From NCBI GenBank assembly GCA_003978805.1, contig QNYI01000103.1:1-8234 (forward strand): a stretch of 8,234 nt of DNA. The letters are read 5' to 3'. Below the pieces are notes generated by a model. The model saw only the letters and a program-made list of their open reading frames with translations. It was not told the DNA's origin and ran no database searches. Both the position numbers and the translations under genes were made by a program. This document shows positions 6,324-8,234 of this stretch, one piece after another (the stretch's first letter is position 1; every line of letters starts with the position of its first letter). This DNA is from Desulfurobacterium sp. (lineage in GTDB: Bacteria > Aquificota > Aquificia > Desulfurobacteriales > Desulfurobacteriaceae).

Positions 6324-6610
6324 GTAAGGATGTCTTAACAGAGCTAAAGAGAATAAAGCCTCTTTTGGAAGAGAAGTTTGGTGTCAAGAGCCTTTATTTG
6401 TTTGGCTCTTTTGCGAGGGCTGATGAAACGGAAGGTAGCGACGTGGATTTGTTGGTAGAGTTTAAGGAAGGATTTGAAACGTTCAGGAACTATATGGCCT
6501 TGAAGGATTTCCTTGAGAATCAGTTGCATAGGCCGGTAGATTTAGTTGTGAGAAGAGCTCTAAAACCCTTTTTAAGAGAGGAGATAGAAAAAGAGGTAAT
6601 CAATGTCTAA
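6320..6610 (+). CDS. MNT-type minimal nucleotidyltransferase (orphan MntA-like)
   Basis: This 96-residue protein belongs to the minimal nucleotidyltransferase (polymerase-beta-like) family. Catalytic residues are visible: Gly29-Ser30, exactly ten residues, then Asp41-Val-Asp43 (the GSx10DxD motif), with Asp74 in PVDLVV as the likely third carboxylate. Proteins of this type are usually antitoxins (MntA) encoded beside a HEPN toxin (HepT), which they neutralise, in characterised cases by AMPylation. No HEPN gene is next to it: hisB lies upstream and hemL directly downstream. The GTG start overlaps the hisB stop (GTGA, 6320-6323), so translation is coupled. GC in 6361-6600 is about 40% by hand count, against about 50% in sampled parts of hisB and hemL, which hints at acquisition. 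Family call is firm; the role, and whether a partner exists elsewhere, is unknown. Confidence 0.88.
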   Translation: MSKDVLTELKRIKPLLEEKFGVKSLYLFGSFARADETEGSDVDLLVEFKEGFETFRNYMALKDFLENQLHRPVDLVVRRALKPFLREEIEKEVINV

Positions 6611-6623
6611 GAGGAGGTAGAAA

Positions 6624-7925
6624 ATGGAAATTAGGCGTTCTAAGGAGCTCTTTGAGGAGGCAAAGAGGTACATTCCCGGGGGAGTGAACAGTCCCGTGAG
6701 AGCTTTTAAATCTGTAGGAGGAACTCCGAGGTTCATCGCAAGAGCGAAAGGTTCCCACATATGGGACGTTGACGGTAACGAGTACGTTGATTACGTCTGC
6801 TCTTGGGGGCCCATGATACTCGGCCACGCTCACCCGAAGGTAGTTGAGGCGGTGAGGGAGCAGGCAGAGAAAGGGACAAGCTACGGAGCTCCCACAGAAC
6901 TTGAAGTAGAGCTTGCCAAGATGATAGTAGACCTCGTTCCCGGCGTAGAGAAAGTAAGGATGGTTAACTCGGGAACGGAAGCTACGATGTCTGCTATAAG
7001 GCTTGCAAGGGGTTATACGGGCAGGAATAAAGTTATCAAGTTTGAAGGTGGGTACCACGGCCACGTAGATGCCCTTCTCGTTAAGGCCGGTTCGGGTCTA
7101 ACAACTTTTGGGGTTCCGACGAGTCCCGGAATTCCTGAGGACTTTGCAAAGCATACGATAACCGTTCCCTTTAACGACATAGATGCCCTTAAAAGGGTTA
7201 TTGACGAAGTCGGTGACGATGTGGCGGCCGTAATAATGGAGCCTGTGATGGCCAACGCTGGCCTCATAATCCCGGAGGAAGGTTACCTTGAAAAGGTGAG
7301 GGAACTAACGGCAGAAAAGGGAATCGTTCTAATATTTGACGAAGTCATAACAGGTTTTAGGCTCTCCCTCGGAGGAGCTCAAGAGTACTTCGGTATCACT
7401 CCCGACCTTTCCTGCTTTGGGAAGATCATAGGAGGTGGACTACCCGTCGGAGCTTTTGGAGGTAAAAAGGAGATAATGGACTACCTTGCACCAGAAGGTC
7501 CCGTTTACCAAGCCGGAACGCTATCCGGTAACCCCCTTGCAATGGCGGCGGGGATAGCTACGTTAAAGGAGCTCCAAAAACCCGGCGTTTACGAGTCCTT
7601 GAGGGAGAAAACTAAAAAGCTTGCCGAAGGCTTAAGAGAAGCTGCAAGGAAGGCAGGTATAGAGGATAAGCTCTGCTTTAAGAGGATAGAGAGCATTTCA
7701 ATCGTTTACTTTACACCTAAGGACGTTAAAAACTATCAGGACGCTTTAACATCCAACACAAAAGCTTACGCAGCCTTCTTCCAAAAGATGCTTGAGCAGG
7801 GGGTTTACCTTGCACCTTCCCAGTTTGAAGTTGCCTTTATGTCAACAGCTCATACCGATGAAGACATTGAAAAGACGGTAGAGGCTGCCGAGGTTGCCTT
7901 TAAAGAGGTTGCAAGTATGGTTTAA
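6624..7925 (+). CDS. hemL: Glutamate-1-semialdehyde 2,1-aminomutase
   Basis: HemL is the PLP enzyme that turns glutamate-1-semialdehyde into 5-aminolevulinate, the last step of the C5 route to heme and other tetrapyrroles. The 433 residues match the family length. Visible motifs are the N-terminal [13 protein letters not shown], the PLP-phosphate region [30 protein letters not shown], the Asp239 of FDEVITGFR that contacts the PLP ring nitrogen, and the Schiff-base Lys267 in [16 protein letters not shown]. The C-terminal part has [10 protein letters not shown] and the AHTDEDI motif. A stretch near residues 352-362 ([11 protein letters not shown]) differs from the usual GSMFTLFFT pattern; the effect is unclear. 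The ATG at 6624 has AGGAGGT (6612-6618) 5 bases upstream, a near-perfect ribosome site lying just past the stop of the MNT gene. Confidence 0.97.
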   Translation: MEIRRSKELFEEAKRYIPGGVNSPVRAFKSVGGTPRFIARAKGSHIWDVDGNEYVDYVCSWGPMILGHAHPKVVEAVREQAEKGTSYGAPTELEVELAKMIVDLVPGVEKVRMVNSGTEATMSAIRLARGYTGRNKVIKFEGGYHGHVDALLVKAGSGLTTFGVPTSPGIPEDFAKHTITVPFNDIDALKRVIDEVGDDVAAVIMEPVMANAGLIIPEEGYLEKVRELTAEKGIVLIFDEVITGFRLSLGGAQEYFGITPDLSCFGKIIGGGLPVGAFGGKKEIMDYLAPEGPVYQAGTLSGNPLAMAAGIATLKELQKPGVYESLREKTKKLAEGLREAARKAGIEDKLCFKRIESISIVYFTPKDVKNYQDALTSNTKAYAAFFQKMLEQGVYLAPSQFEVAFMSTAHTDEDIEKTVEAAEVAFKEVASMV

Positions 7926-7937
7926 AGGACGTAACTA

Positions 7938-8138
7938 ATGGGCTGGAGGGTGGCTTCTTTAGAGCTTGGGAAGCAACTCTTGAACGTAGGAGTTGCTGGT
8001 TTAGTTTTTGCCTTTATTCAGCCCCTCGTTCACGGTGAGCTAACGGTAGAGAAGGCTATCTGGGCGGTCATCTGGTATGCTGTATTTACGAGCATAGGGG
8101 TTTTTCTAATTGCTTTTGGGAGTAGAGATGAAAGGTGA
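7938..8138 (+). CDS. Small two-helix membrane protein, unrecognised
   Basis: This 66-residue protein has two clear hydrophobic segments, about residues 14-31 (LLNVGVAGLVFAFIQPLV) and 38-60 (the AIWAVIWYAVFTSIGVFLIAF region), separated by a short polar loop (HGELTVEK). It ends in a charged SRDER. It has no signal-peptide cleavage site and no recognisable catalytic motif. The ATG at 7938 has AAAGGA (7924-7929) 8 bases upstream, overlapping the hemL stop codon. Its 3' end overlaps the next small membrane gene by 11 bases, so the two are probably made together and may form a complex. I could not place it in a named family. Confidence 0.65.
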   Translation: MGWRVASLELGKQLLNVGVAGLVFAFIQPLVHGELTVEKAIWAVIWYAVFTSIGVFLIAFGSRDER

Positions 8139-8234
8139 AGGTTTAATTCCTTATATTGTGCTTATGGTGGGAGTCCTCCTTTCAGCTTTGCTCATCGCCG
8201 GAATTTTAATAGTAATGAGCAAGAGAGAAAAGCG
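8128..8234 (+). CDS. Start of a small membrane protein, runs off the window
   Basis: The frame opens at ATG 8128 and stays open to the end of the window (35 full codons). It has GGGAG (8118-8122) 5 bases upstream. The visible part begins MKGEGLIPYIV and contains one strong membrane helix (about residues 7-30), followed by a positively charged MSKREK, which places the N-terminus outside by the positive-inside rule. It overlaps the preceding two-helix protein gene by 11 bases. The full length and family cannot be judged here. Confidence 0.6.
   Translation, partial: MKGEGLIPYIVLMVGVLLSALLIAGILIVMSKREK

Noticed and set aside
6603..6620. Mini open frame ATG-TCT-AAG-AGG-AGG-TAG before hemL
   Set aside because: It is only five codons long and its AGG codons are simply the hemL ribosome site; there is no sign of a leader peptide.
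8128..8234. NuoA-like start of a complex I operon
   Set aside because: One N-terminal helix followed by basic residues is too little to identify NuoA, and the diagnostic downstream motif is outside the window.

Overview
The window looks like chromosomal DNA of a thermophilic bacterium. The proteins are rich in Glu, Lys and Arg, Arg is often AGG or AGA, Ile is often ATA, genes are packed with overlaps or gaps of a few bases, and Shine-Dalgarno sites are strong. The protein flavour and gene mix suggest Aquificota, perhaps the Desulfurobacteriaceae. That placement is an impression from sequence style, not a search result.

Region 1 (1-756) is the 3' end of the replicative helicase gene dnaB. It is interrupted by the C-terminal part of an intein, which ends at the canonical HN|S junction just before the helicase motif SIEQDAD. 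Twelve residues into the C-extein the frame breaks. The rest of DnaB, including the Arg-finger region and an acidic tail, continues in another frame to a stop at 754-756. The simplest explanation is a loss of 5 bases at about 489. As given, the gene cannot make a complete helicase.

Region 2 (746-2103) is leuC, with its own extended -10 promoter and a hairpin behind it. No leuD is present. Region 3 (2135-4341) is a tight unit: a DUF309 protein, rimM (16S rRNA processing/30S maturation), trmD (tRNA m1G37 methyltransferase, joined by an ATGA overlap) and an unrecognised 84-residue protein. The stem of a terminator hairpin covers the last codons of that small gene. Region 4 (4347-4538, minus strand) is a small FmdB-type zinc-ribbon gene that converges on region 3 with 5 bases between the stops.

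Region 5 (4639-8234) runs rightward. It holds pheA (chorismate mutase/prephenate dehydratase with ACT domain), hisB, a stand-alone MNT-type nucleotidyltransferase overlapping hisB by 4 bases, hemL, a two-helix membrane protein, and the start of another small membrane protein that runs off the window. The small gaps suggest one transcript linking Phe, His and tetrapyrrole synthesis. The MNT gene is lower in GC than its neighbours and lacks the usual HEPN partner.

No tRNA, rRNA, CRISPR array or insertion sequence was seen. No gene-free stretch exceeds 300 bases; the longest is the roughly 100-base divergent region at 4539-4638. The most notable signals are the broken intein-bearing dnaB, the orphan MNT gene, and a strong excess of the palindrome GAGCTC (20 copies).
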